Source of the DNA: Loktanella sp.
Lineage (GTDB): Bacteria > Pseudomonadota > Alphaproteobacteria > Rhodobacterales > Rhodobacteraceae
Assembly (NCBI GenBank): GCA_003551805.1
Contig: PUNR01000103.1
Span: 1-44,807 of the forward strand
DNA: 44,807 nucleotides
Reading direction: 5' to 3'
Part shown: positions 22,654 to 32,310 of the stretch, one piece after another
How positions within the stretch are numbered: the stretch's first letter is position 1
Layout of the letters: each line of letters opens with the position of its first letter
Notes under the pieces: generated by a model
What the model saw: only the letters and a program-made list of their open reading frames with translations
What the model was told of the DNA's origin: nothing
Database searches by the model: none
Translations under genes and position numbers: made by a program

Positions 22654-23982
22654 ATGAGCATCTCATCTTCCATGAACGCCAGTGTTTCCGGGCTTGCGGC
22701 GAACGCATCACGCCTTGCGACTATTTCCGACAATATCGCAAATTCGTCGACTTACGGGTATAAGCGGGCGGTCACTGATTTTGAATCAATGGTCATCGAA
22801 AGTGGCCGTGGGACGTATTCAGCTGGTGGCGTCCGCACCAGCGTATCACGTCTGGTCGACGAACGCGGCGCGCTTGTGTCGACATCCAACCCCACTGATC
22901 TGGCCGTGCGAGGGCGCGGCATGCTGCCAGTGACAACAGCAACGGCTGTTGCGATCGGCAATGGCGAAAATCCATTATTGTTGACCACGACTGGGTCGTT
23001 CCGGCCTGACGCTCAAGGGTATCTGGTCAGCCCGGGCGGACTGGTCCTGTTGGGGGTGCCGGCGCTGGCCGACGGTACCATTCCAAACTATCCGCGCGAT
23101 TCGGTTGACGGGCTGGTACCCGTGCAGATCAATGCGAACCAGTTCGCCGGCGAAGCGACGACGCGAATCAGCCTTGCGGTCAACCTGCCCGCGACATCCA
23201 CCCGCGAAGGCGCGACAGGCGGCACGGAAACCTTGTCAGTTGAATACTTTGACAACCTTGGCGCGTCGTCGAACCTAAGCTTCAGCTTTACACCGACCGT
23301 GCCTGCGAACGGTGCGTCCAACGAATGGACAATGCAGATTCGTGACAGTGAAAGCGATGTTGACGCTGATGGAATCCCGGATCTTGTTGCCGAATATACA
23401 CTGGTCTTTGACGCGTCCCGTGGTGGTGGTGGTACCCTAGCCAGCGTCGCAGGCACCGCTGCCGGACTTGGTGGCCCCTACGACCCGTCGTCGGGTAGCC
23501 TGACGATCGCGGTGAATGGTGGCCCGATGGAGATCATGATCGGTGAACTTGGCAGCTCGATTGGACTGACCCAGCTATCAGATGCTTTCGCGCCTGTTTC
23601 GATCTCGAAGAACGGCACGCCTGTGGGTAGCCTGACATCGATTGAGGTCGACAGAAACGGATTTGTCCGTGCATCCTTCGATATCGGTATCAACCGCATT
23701 CTTTACCAGATCCCGCTGGTTGACGTGCCAAACGTCAATGGTCTGGAAACCCTCGACCAACAAAGCTTTCGTGTGACGCCAACCAGCGGCTCTTTCTTTC
23801 TTTGGGACGCTGGCGATGGACCAACCGGTGATATCGTCAGCTACGCCAGAGAAGAATCAGCCACAGATGTCGCCGGTGAACTAACGGCCCTGATCCAGAC
23901 CCAGCGCGCCTATTCGTCCAACGCCAAGGTCATCCAGACCGTCGACGAGATGTTGCAAGAGACCACAAACATTAAGCGCTAA
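22654..23982 (+). CDS. flgE: Flagellar hook protein FlgE
   Basis: A 442-residue hook protein. The N-terminal rod/hook signature is SGLAANASRLATISDNIANSSTYGYKRA. The C-terminal helical region ends in ELTALIQTQRAYSSNAKVIQTVDEMLQ, as in hook and rod proteins that polymerise through paired termini. The middle is Gly/Thr/Ser-rich with beta-type sequence (YFDNLGASSNLSFSFTP). There are no cysteines in the visible sequence, as usual for exported flagellar proteins. AAAGG precedes the ATG. The flgK gene follows after 18 bases. Confidence 0.93.
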   Translation: MSISSSMNASVSGLAANASRLATISDNIANSSTYGYKRAVTDFESMVIESGRGTYSAGGVRTSVSRLVDERGALVSTSNPTDLAVRGRGMLPVTTATAVAIGNGENPLLLTTTGSFRPDAQGYLVSPGGLVLLGVPALADGTIPNYPRDSVDGLVPVQINANQFAGEATTRISLAVNLPATSTREGATGGTETLSVEYFDNLGASSNLSFSFTPTVPANGASNEWTMQIRDSESDVDADGIPDLVAEYTLVFDASRGGGGTLASVAGTAAGLGGPYDPSSGSLTIAVNGGPMEIMIGELGSSIGLTQLSDAFAPVSISKNGTPVGSLTSIEVDRNGFVRASFDIGINRILYQIPLVDVPNVNGLETLDQQSFRVTPTSGSFFLWDAGDGPTGDIVSYAREESATDVAGELTALIQTQRAYSSNAKVIQTVDEMLQETTNIKR

Positions 23983-24000
23983 CCCGCAGGAGCAATCGCG

Positions 24001-25449
24001 ATGAGCATTTCAAGCGCTCTTAACAATGCCGTTTCCGGCCTGACAGCCTCCTCTCGGATGGCAGAGGTGGTTTCATCAAATCTGTCAAACGCCTTAACTG
24101 AAAGCTATGGGCGGCGATCAGTTGATCTTTCTGCTGCGCAGGTTGGCGGCAAGGGTGCCGGCGTGCGGATCGACGGGATCAGCCGGTTCTCTGATCCTGC
24201 CTTACTTGCCGACAGGCGCCTGGCTGAAACAGCTCTCAACGCGACCCAACGTGACGCGCAAGCGCTTGTGCGCCTTGAAAACAGCCTTGGCGGCGCGGAC
24301 AGCACGACAGGCTTGGCAGCAAGATTTGCCGCCTTCGAAAAGGCCCTGATCAGCGCAAGCAGTGATCCTGCAGCCGAAAATAGATTAATAGCGGTGGTCA
24401 CCCGTTTGGGTGATCTCGCCAGTGCGTTAAACGAATCAACGCGCACCACCCAAGGCCAACGACAACAAGCTGATGCCGCAATTGCAACGGATGTGGAAAA
24501 GCTGAACACGGGGCTTCGCCAAGTCGCTGACCTGAACAAGGACATTCAGCGGGTCAAGGCATCTGGAAACGACCCTTCCGGGTTGCTGGATGCACGCCAA
24601 CAGCTTGTTGATGAAATCGCTACAATCGTTCCGCTACGTGAAGTCCAGCGTGAAGACGGCACCGTAGCCCTCATGACTATCACGGGAACCAATCTGTTGG
24701 ATGGTCGCCCTGTTCAATTCGGATTTGTGCGCGCACCAACGATCACAGCTGACATGTCCTTCGCTTCCGGCGCTTTGGGTGGGTTGACGTTGAATGGCGT
24801 ACCGCTGAACCCGAACACCGGCATCGGCCGCCTTGGTGGCGGGTCACTGGGCGCTGCGTTTCACCTGCGCGATGATGTAATGGTCGGTGTACAGTCGGGA
24901 CTGGATCTGATCGCAGCCGACTTGATATCGCGCTTTCAGGATCCGGCAAATGATCCGACAATGGTGCCTGGCGGTGCGGGCATGTTGACCGATCTAGGCA
25001 ACCCGTTTGACCCTGGTGATCTGCCCGGCCTAGCTGGCCGGCTTGTTCTGAACGCCGCAATTGATCCCTCGCGCGGTGGTGACCCCACCCTGTTACGAGA
25101 CGGGCTGAACGCAGCGGCAGCCGGCCCTGCCGGTTCAAGCACCCAACTGGATCGTTGGCTGACCGCGCTATCCGCACCGCGATCTGACGTCGCGGGCGCC
25201 AGCACGCGGTCTGCAATTGGCCGGATAGCGGAGTTTACGGCGGATATTGGCGCGAAACGCCTTGCCGCCGAAACGGCACAAAGCTTCGCTGCTGCAAAGT
25301 GGGACAGCCTTCGCCAGGCAGAATTGGCAAATGGCGTAGATACTGATTTTGAACTGCAAATCCTTCTTCGGGTCGAACAGGCCTATGCCGCCAATGCAAA
25401 AGTGATCCAAACCATCAATTTATTGATGCAGCGCCTGATGGAGATTTAA
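24001..25449 (+). CDS. flgK: Flagellar hook-associated protein FlgK
   Basis: A 482-residue hook-filament junction protein (HAP1). It begins MSISSALNNAVSGLTASSRM, with a flagellar axial N-terminal helix followed by VVSSNLSNALTESYGRRSVD. The C-terminus LRVEQAYAANAKVIQTINLLMQRLMEI matches the axial-family C-terminal motif. The LDARQQLVDEIATIVPLRE segment is typical of FlgK. GCAGGAG precedes the ATG. Its stop codon touches the flgL start directly (TAAATG). Confidence 0.93.
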   Translation: MSISSALNNAVSGLTASSRMAEVVSSNLSNALTESYGRRSVDLSAAQVGGKGAGVRIDGISRFSDPALLADRRLAETALNATQRDAQALVRLENSLGGADSTTGLAARFAAFEKALISASSDPAAENRLIAVVTRLGDLASALNESTRTTQGQRQQADAAIATDVEKLNTGLRQVADLNKDIQRVKASGNDPSGLLDARQQLVDEIATIVPLREVQREDGTVALMTITGTNLLDGRPVQFGFVRAPTITADMSFASGALGGLTLNGVPLNPNTGIGRLGGGSLGAAFHLRDDVMVGVQSGLDLIAADLISRFQDPANDPTMVPGGAGMLTDLGNPFDPGDLPGLAGRLVLNAAIDPSRGGDPTLLRDGLNAAAAGPAGSSTQLDRWLTALSAPRSDVAGASTRSAIGRIAEFTADIGAKRLAAETAQSFAAAKWDSLRQAELANGVDTDFELQILLRVEQAYAANAKVIQTINLLMQRLMEI

Positions 25450-26454
25450 ATGTCCGTAACGACAATCGGCGATATGGCGTGGCAATTCGGCTCGATGCGT
25501 CGGGGCAGTGCCATAAAGTCAGACCTCGCCCAACTTTCGGCAAGCTTGTCATCCGGACGTGTGTCTGACGTCACCAGCCATTTAAATGGTGAAACCGGAA
25601 GGTTCACGGCGATCAACCATAGCTTGGCACAATTGGCGGCATTCGGACTTGCCGCACGCGAGACGGATCAACTGCTAAGCGTTGCACAAACCGGTCTTGG
25701 TCAGTTTAATGAGCTACGCGGACAGCTGACCGCACAACTGCTGTTGGTCGCGGATCACAGCACCACCGCGCAGGTTGATCAGGCAGCGACGTCAGCGCGT
25801 GGCGCATTGGATGTGTTGGTGGCCGTCCTGAATACCCGTGTTGCGGACAGGGCGATTTTTGGTGGGCAAGACGTCAACAATACGCCAGTCATTCGCGCGG
25901 ATGAAATGATTGGCCAAATTGTCACGGCCATCGGTCCAGACCGCACCTTCGATGGTATCGCCGCAGTTATCGAGGCGTGGTTTGACGACCCTGCTGGCGG
26001 TTATGCGACGACCGGCTATCGTGGGGATACTGGGCCCATGTTGCAGCGCCGCATTTCCGATAGTGCCCGCGTTGAGATTGCGGCGCGCGCTGATGATCCT
26101 GCTATCCGCGATGTTTTGAAAGCAGCAGTTTTGCTTGCCGTGTCGACAGAATTGCCAGGGCTTGGCGCTGATGCAAAACGGACACTCGCCCAGGAAGCGG
26201 CTAGCGGGTTGTTTGAAAGCGCTTCGGGCGTGACGCAGTTGCAAGCGCGCATTGGTACAGCACAGCAAAAACTGTCCGAGGCGATGGCAGAAATGTCCGC
26301 GCAGGAAACTGGTTTCAGGATGGCCGTGAATGATCTGATTTCAGCTGATCCCTTTGACACGGCAACCCGACTGCAAAGCGTGCAACTTCAGCTGGAAACC
26401 CACTATACGGTTGTGGGCCGAATGTCCCAACTGAGCTTGCTGAGGTTCATCTGA
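25450..26454 (+). CDS. flgL: Flagellar hook-associated protein FlgL
   Basis: A 334-residue protein in the position and size of FlgL (HAP3), the second hook-filament junction protein. Helical termini carry a flagellin-like pattern: the N-terminus has LAQLSASLSSGRVSDV and the C-terminus VQLQLETHYTVVGRMSQLSLLRFI. Sequence conservation is low, as usual for alphaproteobacterial FlgL, so order and size weigh heavily in the call. Its stop overlaps the flgI start (TGATG). Confidence 0.88.
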   Translation: MSVTTIGDMAWQFGSMRRGSAIKSDLAQLSASLSSGRVSDVTSHLNGETGRFTAINHSLAQLAAFGLAARETDQLLSVAQTGLGQFNELRGQLTAQLLLVADHSTTAQVDQAATSARGALDVLVAVLNTRVADRAIFGGQDVNNTPVIRADEMIGQIVTAIGPDRTFDGIAAVIEAWFDDPAGGYATTGYRGDTGPMLQRRISDSARVEIAARADDPAIRDVLKAAVLLAVSTELPGLGADAKRTLAQEAASGLFESASGVTQLQARIGTAQQKLSEAMAEMSAQETGFRMAVNDLISADPFDTATRLQSVQLQLETHYTVVGRMSQLSLLRFI

Positions 26455-27560
26455 TGGCGCGATCAATCATCTGGCTGGCATTCGTGCTTTTGGTTTGGTC
26501 GCAAACGGCGACAGCTGCACCAATCCGCATCAAGGATCTTGTCGAATTTGACGGTGTCCGATCAAACGATCTGGTGGGTTACGGGTTGGTCGTCGGGCTG
26601 AACGGCACCGGTGACGGATTGCGTAACGCGCCATTTACCGAAGAAATCCTGAGCAGCACGTTAGAGCGGCTTGGCGTGAATGTCACTGGTGAGCAATTTC
26701 GCCCGAAAAACGTTGCTGCGGTGTTCGTGACTGCCAGTTTGCCGCCTTTCGCGCGTGCGGGCAGCCCGTTGGATGTTACGGTTTCAGCAATTGGTGACGC
26801 AAATAGCCTTCTGGGTGGTACGCTCATCATGACGCCTTTGAACGCTGCGGATGGTGATATCTATGCCGTGGCGCAAGGGACGATCATTGCGGGTGGTGCG
26901 GCAGCGACAGGTGAAGGCGCCGCCGTTATCCAAGGCGTTCCAACGGCGGGTGTGATCCCGTCTGGTGCAACCATCGAACGCGAGGTTGCTTTTGACTTTA
27001 CTGCGATGACTCGCCTACGGCTTGCCCTGCGCACCCCTGATTTCACGACGGCTGGCCGGATCGAACAGGCGATTAACCATCATTTTGGACGGCATGTTGC
27101 GTTGATGACCGATTCTGGCACTGTCGAGCTAAACATTGCGGCGACACATATATCATCACCGGCCCATGTGATCGGCCGCATCGAGAACATCCTGGTGCAA
27201 CCTGAAAGGCGTGCGCGTGTGGTTGTCGATCAGCGGTCAGGAACGATTGTCATGGGCGAAGATGTGCGCATCAGTCGTGTTGCCGTCAGCCAAGGCAATC
27301 TGACGCTTCGGATACAAGAAGCCCCGTTGGTGGTGCAGCCCAACCCTTTTTCTTTGGGTGAGACCGTGATTGTTCCGCGCACCAACGTGGAGATACAGCA
27401 AGAACCCGGTATCGGGTTGGCCGAGGTACCGGGTGGCACATCATTAAGCGAAGTGGTCGCAGGGCTGAACGCGCTTGGTGTGTCACCGCGCGACATGATC
27501 GACATCTTGAAAAGCATTAAGGCAAGTGGTGCGCTCCATGCGGAATTCATCGTGCGATAG
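26454..27560 (+). CDS. flgI: Flagellar P-ring protein FlgI
   Basis: A 368-residue periplasmic P-ring subunit. A Sec signal peptide is visible (about residues 1-22, hydrophobic core IIWLAFVLLVW, cleavage after TATAA). The mature start has IRIKDLVEFDGVRSNDLVGYGLVVGLNGTGD, the FlgI hallmark, and the C-terminus has LNALGVSPRDMIDILKSIKASGALHAEFIV. It is the last gene of the flagellar run in this window. The export apparatus, basal rod and filament genes are not here. Confidence 0.96.
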   Translation: MARSIIWLAFVLLVWSQTATAAPIRIKDLVEFDGVRSNDLVGYGLVVGLNGTGDGLRNAPFTEEILSSTLERLGVNVTGEQFRPKNVAAVFVTASLPPFARAGSPLDVTVSAIGDANSLLGGTLIMTPLNAADGDIYAVAQGTIIAGGAAATGEGAAVIQGVPTAGVIPSGATIEREVAFDFTAMTRLRLALRTPDFTTAGRIEQAINHHFGRHVALMTDSGTVELNIAATHISSPAHVIGRIENILVQPERRARVVVDQRSGTIVMGEDVRISRVAVSQGNLTLRIQEAPLVVQPNPFSLGETVIVPRTNVEIQQEPGIGLAEVPGGTSLSEVVAGLNALGVSPRDMIDILKSIKASGALHAEFIVR

Positions 27561-27745
27561 GTTGGGCCGCCATGATCAGAAACTGTCGCCTGTTTTTCTT
27601 TAAGTGGATAACGATTGGGCTGCAGTGCCAAGCCACGCTTCTCGCGTCTCATCTGCTGCTGAATGGCTTGGTCCACTGTGTATGGCCCCGTTCGGGCGAA
27701 AGTGCGCTTTTAAAACTTAGACAAAATCGGAAAGCCGAAGATATT

Positions 27746-27761
27746 GCCTTTCGGGAAAGGC
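27746..27761. terminator. Hairpin between convergent flgI and ubiB
   Basis: GCCTTTC and GAAAGGC form a perfect seven-pair stem with a GG loop in the 216-base gap between the converging flgI and ubiB genes. No T-run follows on either strand, so termination is only a guess. The rest of the gap shows nothing I can name. Confidence 0.35.
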
Positions 27762-27776
27762 CTGTCGATTACACCG

Positions 27777-29306
27777 CTACATCATCTGACCAAGCCACAT
27801 GGCGCCACCGACCAGCACGCCACCCAGTGCCATCCACGACAAACGTGCGATGCGCCGTTGCGGTTTTGGTTCGGGTGGTGGGTTGTTCAGGCGTATCAGG
27901 GCCTGTTCTGCGAGCCGGGGCAATTGTGGGCCAAAGCGTGCCAGGATCATCGCCGTGCGCCCCAAATCGCGCAGCAGCGCCTTGGGGCCGATGCTTTGTT
28001 TGATGTAATCTTCTACCACAGGCTTGGCGACTTCCCAGATGTTCATGCGCGGATCTAGCGACCGCGCCACACCTTCGACAACGACCATCGTGCGTTGCAG
28101 GTGGATCAGTTCGGTGCGGGTTTCCATGCCGAAACGTTCTGTGACCTCGAACAAATAGGACAAAAGCCGCGCCATCGAAATGCGGCTGGCGTCCATCCCG
28201 AAGATGGGTTCGCCCACCGCGCGCAGGGCGCGGGCAAATTCATCAACGTCACGGTTGGCGGGGACATAGCCCGCTTCGAAGTGAACCTCGGCAACGCGCT
28301 GGTAATCTTTGCGGATGAAACCGAATAGAATTTCGGCGTAAACGCGGCGGGTATATTCATCAATCCGCCCCATGATTCCGAAATCATAGGCGATGATATC
28401 GCCATTGGCACTGACCTTCAGGTTGCCCTGATGCATGTCGCCGTGGAAATAGCCGTCGCGCAGCGCGTGATTGAGGAAAAGCCCCAGCACCCGGTCGGCC
28501 AGCGCGCGGCGGTCGTGCCCGGCTGCGTCAAGGGCTGCGTTGTCGCCAATGCCCGCGCCTTCGGCCCAATCCAGTGTCATGACGCGCCGCCCCGACAGGT
28601 GCCAACGCACTTGCGGCACGGTAAAACCGGCGTCGTCCTTGGTGTTAGCAGCGAATTCAGCCGCGGCAGAGCTTTCCAGCCGCAGGTCAAGTTCGCCCAT
28701 GACCACGCCTTCGAAATGAACGATCACATCCATCGGGCGCAGGCGGCGGGACGCGGGGGATAGCACCTCGATCGTGCGGGCGGCGAAATAGAACGCGTCG
28801 ATATCCTTGCGGAACGCCTTTTCAATGCCGGGGCGGAGGATTTTGACGGCTACAGCTTCGCCCGTGTCGGCCAGATGCGCCTTGTGGACCTGTGCAAGCG
28901 ACGCGGCTGCGACAGGGGCAGAGAAGGTGGAAAACAGTTTTTCAACCGGCATCCCGAGTTCGCGTTGAATTTCTGCCTTTGCCTCTGCCATCGAAAACGG
29001 CGGCAGTTTGTCCTGCAAAACGCGCAGTTGCACGGCCATGTCATCGCCCACGACATCGGGGCGGGTGGACAGGATTTGCCCGAACTTGATGTAGGCCGGC
29101 CCGAGCGCCGTCAGCGCGCGGGGTGCAGGCGGCATCGATGGATCGCCCTTGTAGCCCAGCCATTGAAAGGGCCAAACCAACGACCGCAGCGTGATGCGCA
29201 GAAAAATCCCGACATCGAACGCATCAAGGATCACCTTCATCGCGCCAGTGCGTTCCAATGTAGCACCGGTGCGGATCAGGCGGATGATGTTATGCGGGCC
29301 GCGCAC
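27777..29306 (-). CDS. ubiB: UbiB-family kinase-like protein (ubiquinone biosynthesis)
   Basis: A 509-residue ABC1/ADCK/UbiB atypical kinase-like protein required for ubiquinone synthesis, probably as an ATPase that helps lipid intermediates. The family KxGQ motif appears as PAYIKFGQILSTRPD. An Ala-rich nucleotide loop (APVAAASLAQVH), the lysine in VAVKILRPG, GDMHQGNLKV and YDFGIMGR follow in order. Two short hydrophobic helices at the extreme C-terminus (WMALGGVLVGGAMWLGQMM) would anchor it in the membrane. The start is GTG at 29304-29306, directly after the ubiE stop (TAAGTG), and the N-terminus MRGPHNIIRLIRTGATLERTGA fits the family. Confidence 0.94.
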   Translation of the reverse strand: MRGPHNIIRLIRTGATLERTGAMKVILDAFDVGIFLRITLRSLVWPFQWLGYKGDPSMPPAPRALTALGPAYIKFGQILSTRPDVVGDDMAVQLRVLQDKLPPFSMAEAKAEIQRELGMPVEKLFSTFSAPVAAASLAQVHKAHLADTGEAVAVKILRPGIEKAFRKDIDAFYFAARTIEVLSPASRRLRPMDVIVHFEGVVMGELDLRLESSAAAEFAANTKDDAGFTVPQVRWHLSGRRVMTLDWAEGAGIGDNAALDAAGHDRRALADRVLGLFLNHALRDGYFHGDMHQGNLKVSANGDIIAYDFGIMGRIDEYTRRVYAEILFGFIRKDYQRVAEVHFEAGYVPANRDVDEFARALRAVGEPIFGMDASRISMARLLSYLFEVTERFGMETRTELIHLQRTMVVVEGVARSLDPRMNIWEVAKPVVEDYIKQSIGPKALLRDLGRTAMILARFGPQLPRLAEQALIRLNNPPPEPKPQRRIARLSWMALGGVLVGGAMWLGQMM

Positions 29307-30059
29307 TTACAGTTTCCAGCCCGAATGCAGTGCCGCGACGCCCATGGTCAGGTTGCGGTACTTCGCATTCCCGAAACCGGCATCGCGGACCATGCCAAGG
29401 AATGTGTCCTGATCGGGGAACTGCCGGATTGATTCGACCAGATATTGATACGAATCACGATCACCGGCGATGATTTGCCCCATGCGGGGGATCACGTTGA
29501 AGGAATAGGCGTCATAGGCCGCCTGCATCATCGGGTTCGGGATCTGGCTGAATTCCAGCACCATCAACCGCCCGCCGGGTTTAAGGACGCGGTACGCTTC
29601 GGCCAGGGCGTCCTGTGGGCGGGTGACGTTCCGGATGCCGAAGGAAATCGTGTAAACATCGAATGTATTGGCACCAAATGGCAGCGCCATCGCATCGCCT
29701 GTCACCCAATCCAGACTGTCGGACATCTGTGCCGCTTCGGCACGCTTGCGCCCTTCGACCAGCATGGATTCGGTGAGGTCCAGCACGGTTGCATGCCCAC
29801 GTCCCGCGCGTTTGAGGAACCTGAACGACACATCACCGGTGCCGCCTGCCACATCAAGCAACCGCTGACCGGGGCGTGGCGCCAACCAGTCCATCATCGC
29901 ATCTTTCCAGATCCGGTGAACGCCGCCGGACATCACATCATTCATGATGTCGTATTTGCTGGCGACAGAGGAAAACACCCCCTGCACACGGCCTGCTTTT
30001 TCATCCTCGCGGACGGTTTCAAAACCGAAATGGGTTGTCTTGTCTGTATCGTTGGTCAT
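29307..30059 (-). CDS. ubiE: Demethylmenaquinone/2-polyprenyl-1,4-benzoquinol methyltransferase
   Basis: A 250-residue SAM-dependent C-methyltransferase acting in ubiquinone synthesis. Family signatures are FSSVASKYDIMNDVMSGGVHR near residue 30, the SAM-binding LLDVAGGTGDVSFRFL, and FGIRNVTRPQDALAEAYRVLKPGG. The end HSGWKL matches the conserved family C-terminus. I chose the ATG at 30059 since family similarity begins near MTNDTDKTTHFGFETV; the longer frame would cross into the divergent mutM gene. It is coupled to ubiB. Confidence 0.96.
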   Translation of the reverse strand: MTNDTDKTTHFGFETVREDEKAGRVQGVFSSVASKYDIMNDVMSGGVHRIWKDAMMDWLAPRPGQRLLDVAGGTGDVSFRFLKRAGRGHATVLDLTESMLVEGRKRAEAAQMSDSLDWVTGDAMALPFGANTFDVYTISFGIRNVTRPQDALAEAYRVLKPGGRLMVLEFSQIPNPMMQAAYDAYSFNVIPRMGQIIAGDRDSYQYLVESIRQFPDQDTFLGMVRDAGFGNAKYRNLTMGVAALHSGWKL

Positions 30060-30144
30060 CTGGGCTTGTGGTCCTTTGCGCACGTCCCAACTATAGGGCG
30101 CAGACAAAGGCTTACAACGCCGCCCCGCCGATAGAAAGTCCGCC

Positions 30145-30996
30145 ATGCCCGAATTGCCCGAGGTTGAAACCGTCAAAGCCGGAATTGCGCCTGCAATGAC
30201 AGGCAAGGTGATTGTGCAGGCCGACGTAAACAGGCCCGATCTGCGCTGGCCTTTTCCCGACAATATGGTTGACAGGCTGACTGGGCGGCGGGTGCTGGGC
30301 CTGCGGCGGCGGTCGAAATATATTCTGGTCGATCTTGATAGCGGTGAAACCTTGCTGATCCATCTGGGCATGTCGGGCCGGATGCTGGTGTCGGGTGCGT
30401 CGCAAGGCGCGTTTTACCGTCCGCATCCCGCACCCGCGAAACATGACCATGTTGTGCTGCATATGGAAGGCGGTGCACGGATCACATTCAACGACGCCCG
30501 CCGTTTCGGGGCGATGGACCTGATGCCGACTGCGGCGCAGGAAGATCACTGGCTGATCCGCGATATCGGGCCGGAACCTTTGGGCAATACCTTTCACGAA
30601 GACTATCTAATTGATCGTTTCAAAGGGCGGAATACGCCAATAAAATCAGCCTTGCTGGATCAGCGGATCGTTGCGGGTCTGGGCAATATCTATGTCTGCG
30701 AGGTGTTGTTTCGTGCAGGCATCAACCCGCGGCGCAAGGCGGGCCAGATCAGCGCGCGGCGGGTGGCGGCGCTGGTGCCATTGATCCGCGAAGTCCTGCA
30801 AGAGGCGATTGCCGCGGGCGGGTCCAGCCTGCGTGACTACCGGCAAAGCGACGGTGAATTGGGATATTTCCAGCACGGGTTTCAGGTTTATGACCGTGAA
30901 GGTGCTGCCTGTGTGACCGACGGTTGCGGAAAGCCAATCCAGCGAATCGTGCAATCGGGACGCTCATCTTTCTTTTGCGCGCAATGCCAAAGATAA
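30145..30996 (+). CDS. mutM: Formamidopyrimidine-DNA glycosylase
   Basis: A 283-residue Fpg/MutM that removes 8-oxoguanine and formamidopyrimidines. The N-terminus MPELPEVETV supplies the catalytic Pro2 and Glu3; Lys58 lies in RRSKYIL. The C-terminal zinc finger has Cys256, Cys261, Cys278 and Cys281, with Arg273 in the SGRSSFFC loop. It is divergent from ubiE, with an 85-base gap that holds both promoters. Confidence 0.96.
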   Translation: MPELPEVETVKAGIAPAMTGKVIVQADVNRPDLRWPFPDNMVDRLTGRRVLGLRRRSKYILVDLDSGETLLIHLGMSGRMLVSGASQGAFYRPHPAPAKHDHVVLHMEGGARITFNDARRFGAMDLMPTAAQEDHWLIRDIGPEPLGNTFHEDYLIDRFKGRNTPIKSALLDQRIVAGLGNIYVCEVLFRAGINPRRKAGQISARRVAALVPLIREVLQEAIAAGGSSLRDYRQSDGELGYFQHGFQVYDREGAACVTDGCGKPIQRIVQSGRSSFFCAQCQR

Positions 30997-31059
30997 CTTG
31001 ATCCAAACGTACCCTTTGTTAAGCACGGGGTTTCTGACCAGCAGCAAAAGGACAGCGGC

Positions 31060-31836
31060 ATGGCTTTTGAGAACATCATTCTGGACGTGCGCGAACATGT
31101 TGCGACGATCACACTGAACCGGCCTGATGCGATGAATGCGCTTAACGGTAAGTTACTGCGCGAACTCTGCACCGCCCTGGAAGAGGCGGACGCCAGTGAC
31201 AAGGTGCGCTGCATCATCATCACCGGTTCGGACAAAGCCTTTGCCGCCGGTGCGGATATCGCGGAAATGGCCGACAAAAGCTTTGTCGAAATGTATACGA
31301 CCCGCTTTTTCGAGAATGAAACTGACCGTTTCAACCGCACCCGCAAGCCGATCATCGCTGCTGTTGCGGGCTATGCGCTGGGCGGTGGTTGCGAATTGGC
31401 GATGATGTGCGATTTCATCATCGCGGCGGATACTGCGAAATTCGGTCAGCCCGAGATCAATCTGGGCGTCATCGCGGGATTGGGCGGCACCCAGCGTCTG
31501 ACGCGCTTTGTCGGTAAATCCAAATCGATGGATATGCATCTGACCGGCCGCTTCATGGATGCCGCCGAGGCCGAGCGTAGCGGTCTGGTCAGTCGCGTCG
31601 TGCCTGCCAAGAATCTGGCGACAGAGGCACGCAATGCCGCCATCAAGATCACGGAAAAATCCCAGATCGCAGCGATTGCCGCCAAAGATGCCGTTGATCG
31701 CGCCTATGAGACGACGCTGGCCGAAGGGCTGCATTATGAACGCCGTCTGTTTCAGGCGTTGTTCGCGACCGAGGACCAGTCCGAAGGTATGGCGGCGTTT
31801 CTGGAAAAACGCGAGGCGCAGTTCCGCGACCGCTAA
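31060..31836 (+). CDS. Enoyl-CoA hydratase (crotonase family)
   Basis: A 258-residue crotonase-fold enzyme predicted to hydrate trans-2-enoyl-CoA in fatty acid or amino acid breakdown. The oxyanion-hole segments KAFAAGADIAEM and GYALGGGCELAMMCD are present. Both catalytic glutamates of true hydratases are in place, in GGCELAM and GQPEINLGVIAGLGGTQRL. The length is typical of a short-chain hydratase. It stands alone between mutM and rpsT with its own leader (CAAAAGGACAGC before the ATG), so its pathway cannot be told from context. Confidence 0.93.
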   Translation: MAFENIILDVREHVATITLNRPDAMNALNGKLLRELCTALEEADASDKVRCIIITGSDKAFAAGADIAEMADKSFVEMYTTRFFENETDRFNRTRKPIIAAVAGYALGGGCELAMMCDFIIAADTAKFGQPEINLGVIAGLGGTQRLTRFVGKSKSMDMHLTGRFMDAAEAERSGLVSRVVPAKNLATEARNAAIKITEKSQIAAIAAKDAVDRAYETTLAEGLHYERRLFQALFATEDQSEGMAAFLEKREAQFRDR

Positions 31837-31984
31837 GATTTCGGGTTTCCTTTGGGCGAAAACTGGTCTAAGGCCAGCACCACATGCGCGAGAGGCCCGC
31901 TTTGGCCAGAATCACCGGTACTGAACCCGGTCGGGGCTAATTGCGCTTAACAGTTTTAATTTGACCCGACGAAGGGAAAGACCA

Positions 31985-32248
31985 ATGGCAAATTCACCAC
32001 AGTCCAAAAAACGGGCCCGTCAGAACGACGCGCGTTTTCAGGTTAACAAAATGCGCCGTTCGCGCATCCGCACATTCCTGCGCAAAGTCGAAGAGGCGAT
32101 CGCCTCTGGTGACCAGACAGTTGCTGCCGCCGCACTGCGTGCCGCCCAGCCAGAACTGATGCGCGGCGTGACCAAGGGTGTTGTTCACAAGAACACAGCC
32201 GCACGGAAAATGTCGCGCCTGTCCGCACGGGTCAAAGCTATCGGCTGA
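31985..32248 (+). CDS. rpsT: 30S ribosomal protein S20
   Basis: An 87-residue, Lys/Arg-rich S20 protein that binds 16S rRNA early in 30S assembly. The start MANSPQSKKRARQNDARFQ and the end HKNTAARKMSRLSARVKAI are characteristic. GAAGGGAAAG precedes the ATG at 31985; an upstream in-frame start at 31961 is rejected on family length. A strong terminator follows. In Roseobacter relatives rpsT usually precedes dnaA, as here. Confidence 0.97.
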   Translation: MANSPQSKKRARQNDARFQVNKMRRSRIRTFLRKVEEAIASGDQTVAAAALRAAQPELMRGVTKGVVHKNTAARKMSRLSARVKAIG

Positions 32249-32250
32249 AT

Positions 32251-32310
32251 TCTTCCGGTTTCGGAAGATCAGAATCACAAAAGACGCGCCCAGCAGGGCG
32301 CGTCTTTTTT
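32251..32310 (+). terminator. Tandem hairpins with strong rho-independent terminator after rpsT
   Basis: A seven-pair hairpin (32251-32257 with 32262-32268, GTTT loop) begins just after the rpsT stop. A very strong terminator follows: arms 32279-32291 and 32296-32308 pair around AGCA (AAGACGCGCCC/GGGCGCGTCTT), ending in a T6 run. This should isolate rpsT from dnaA. Confidence 0.92.

Noticed and set aside
27572..28003. Open frame after flgI (143 codons)
   Set aside because: It runs antisense into ubiB for half its length, has no good ribosome-binding site and no family-like sequence.
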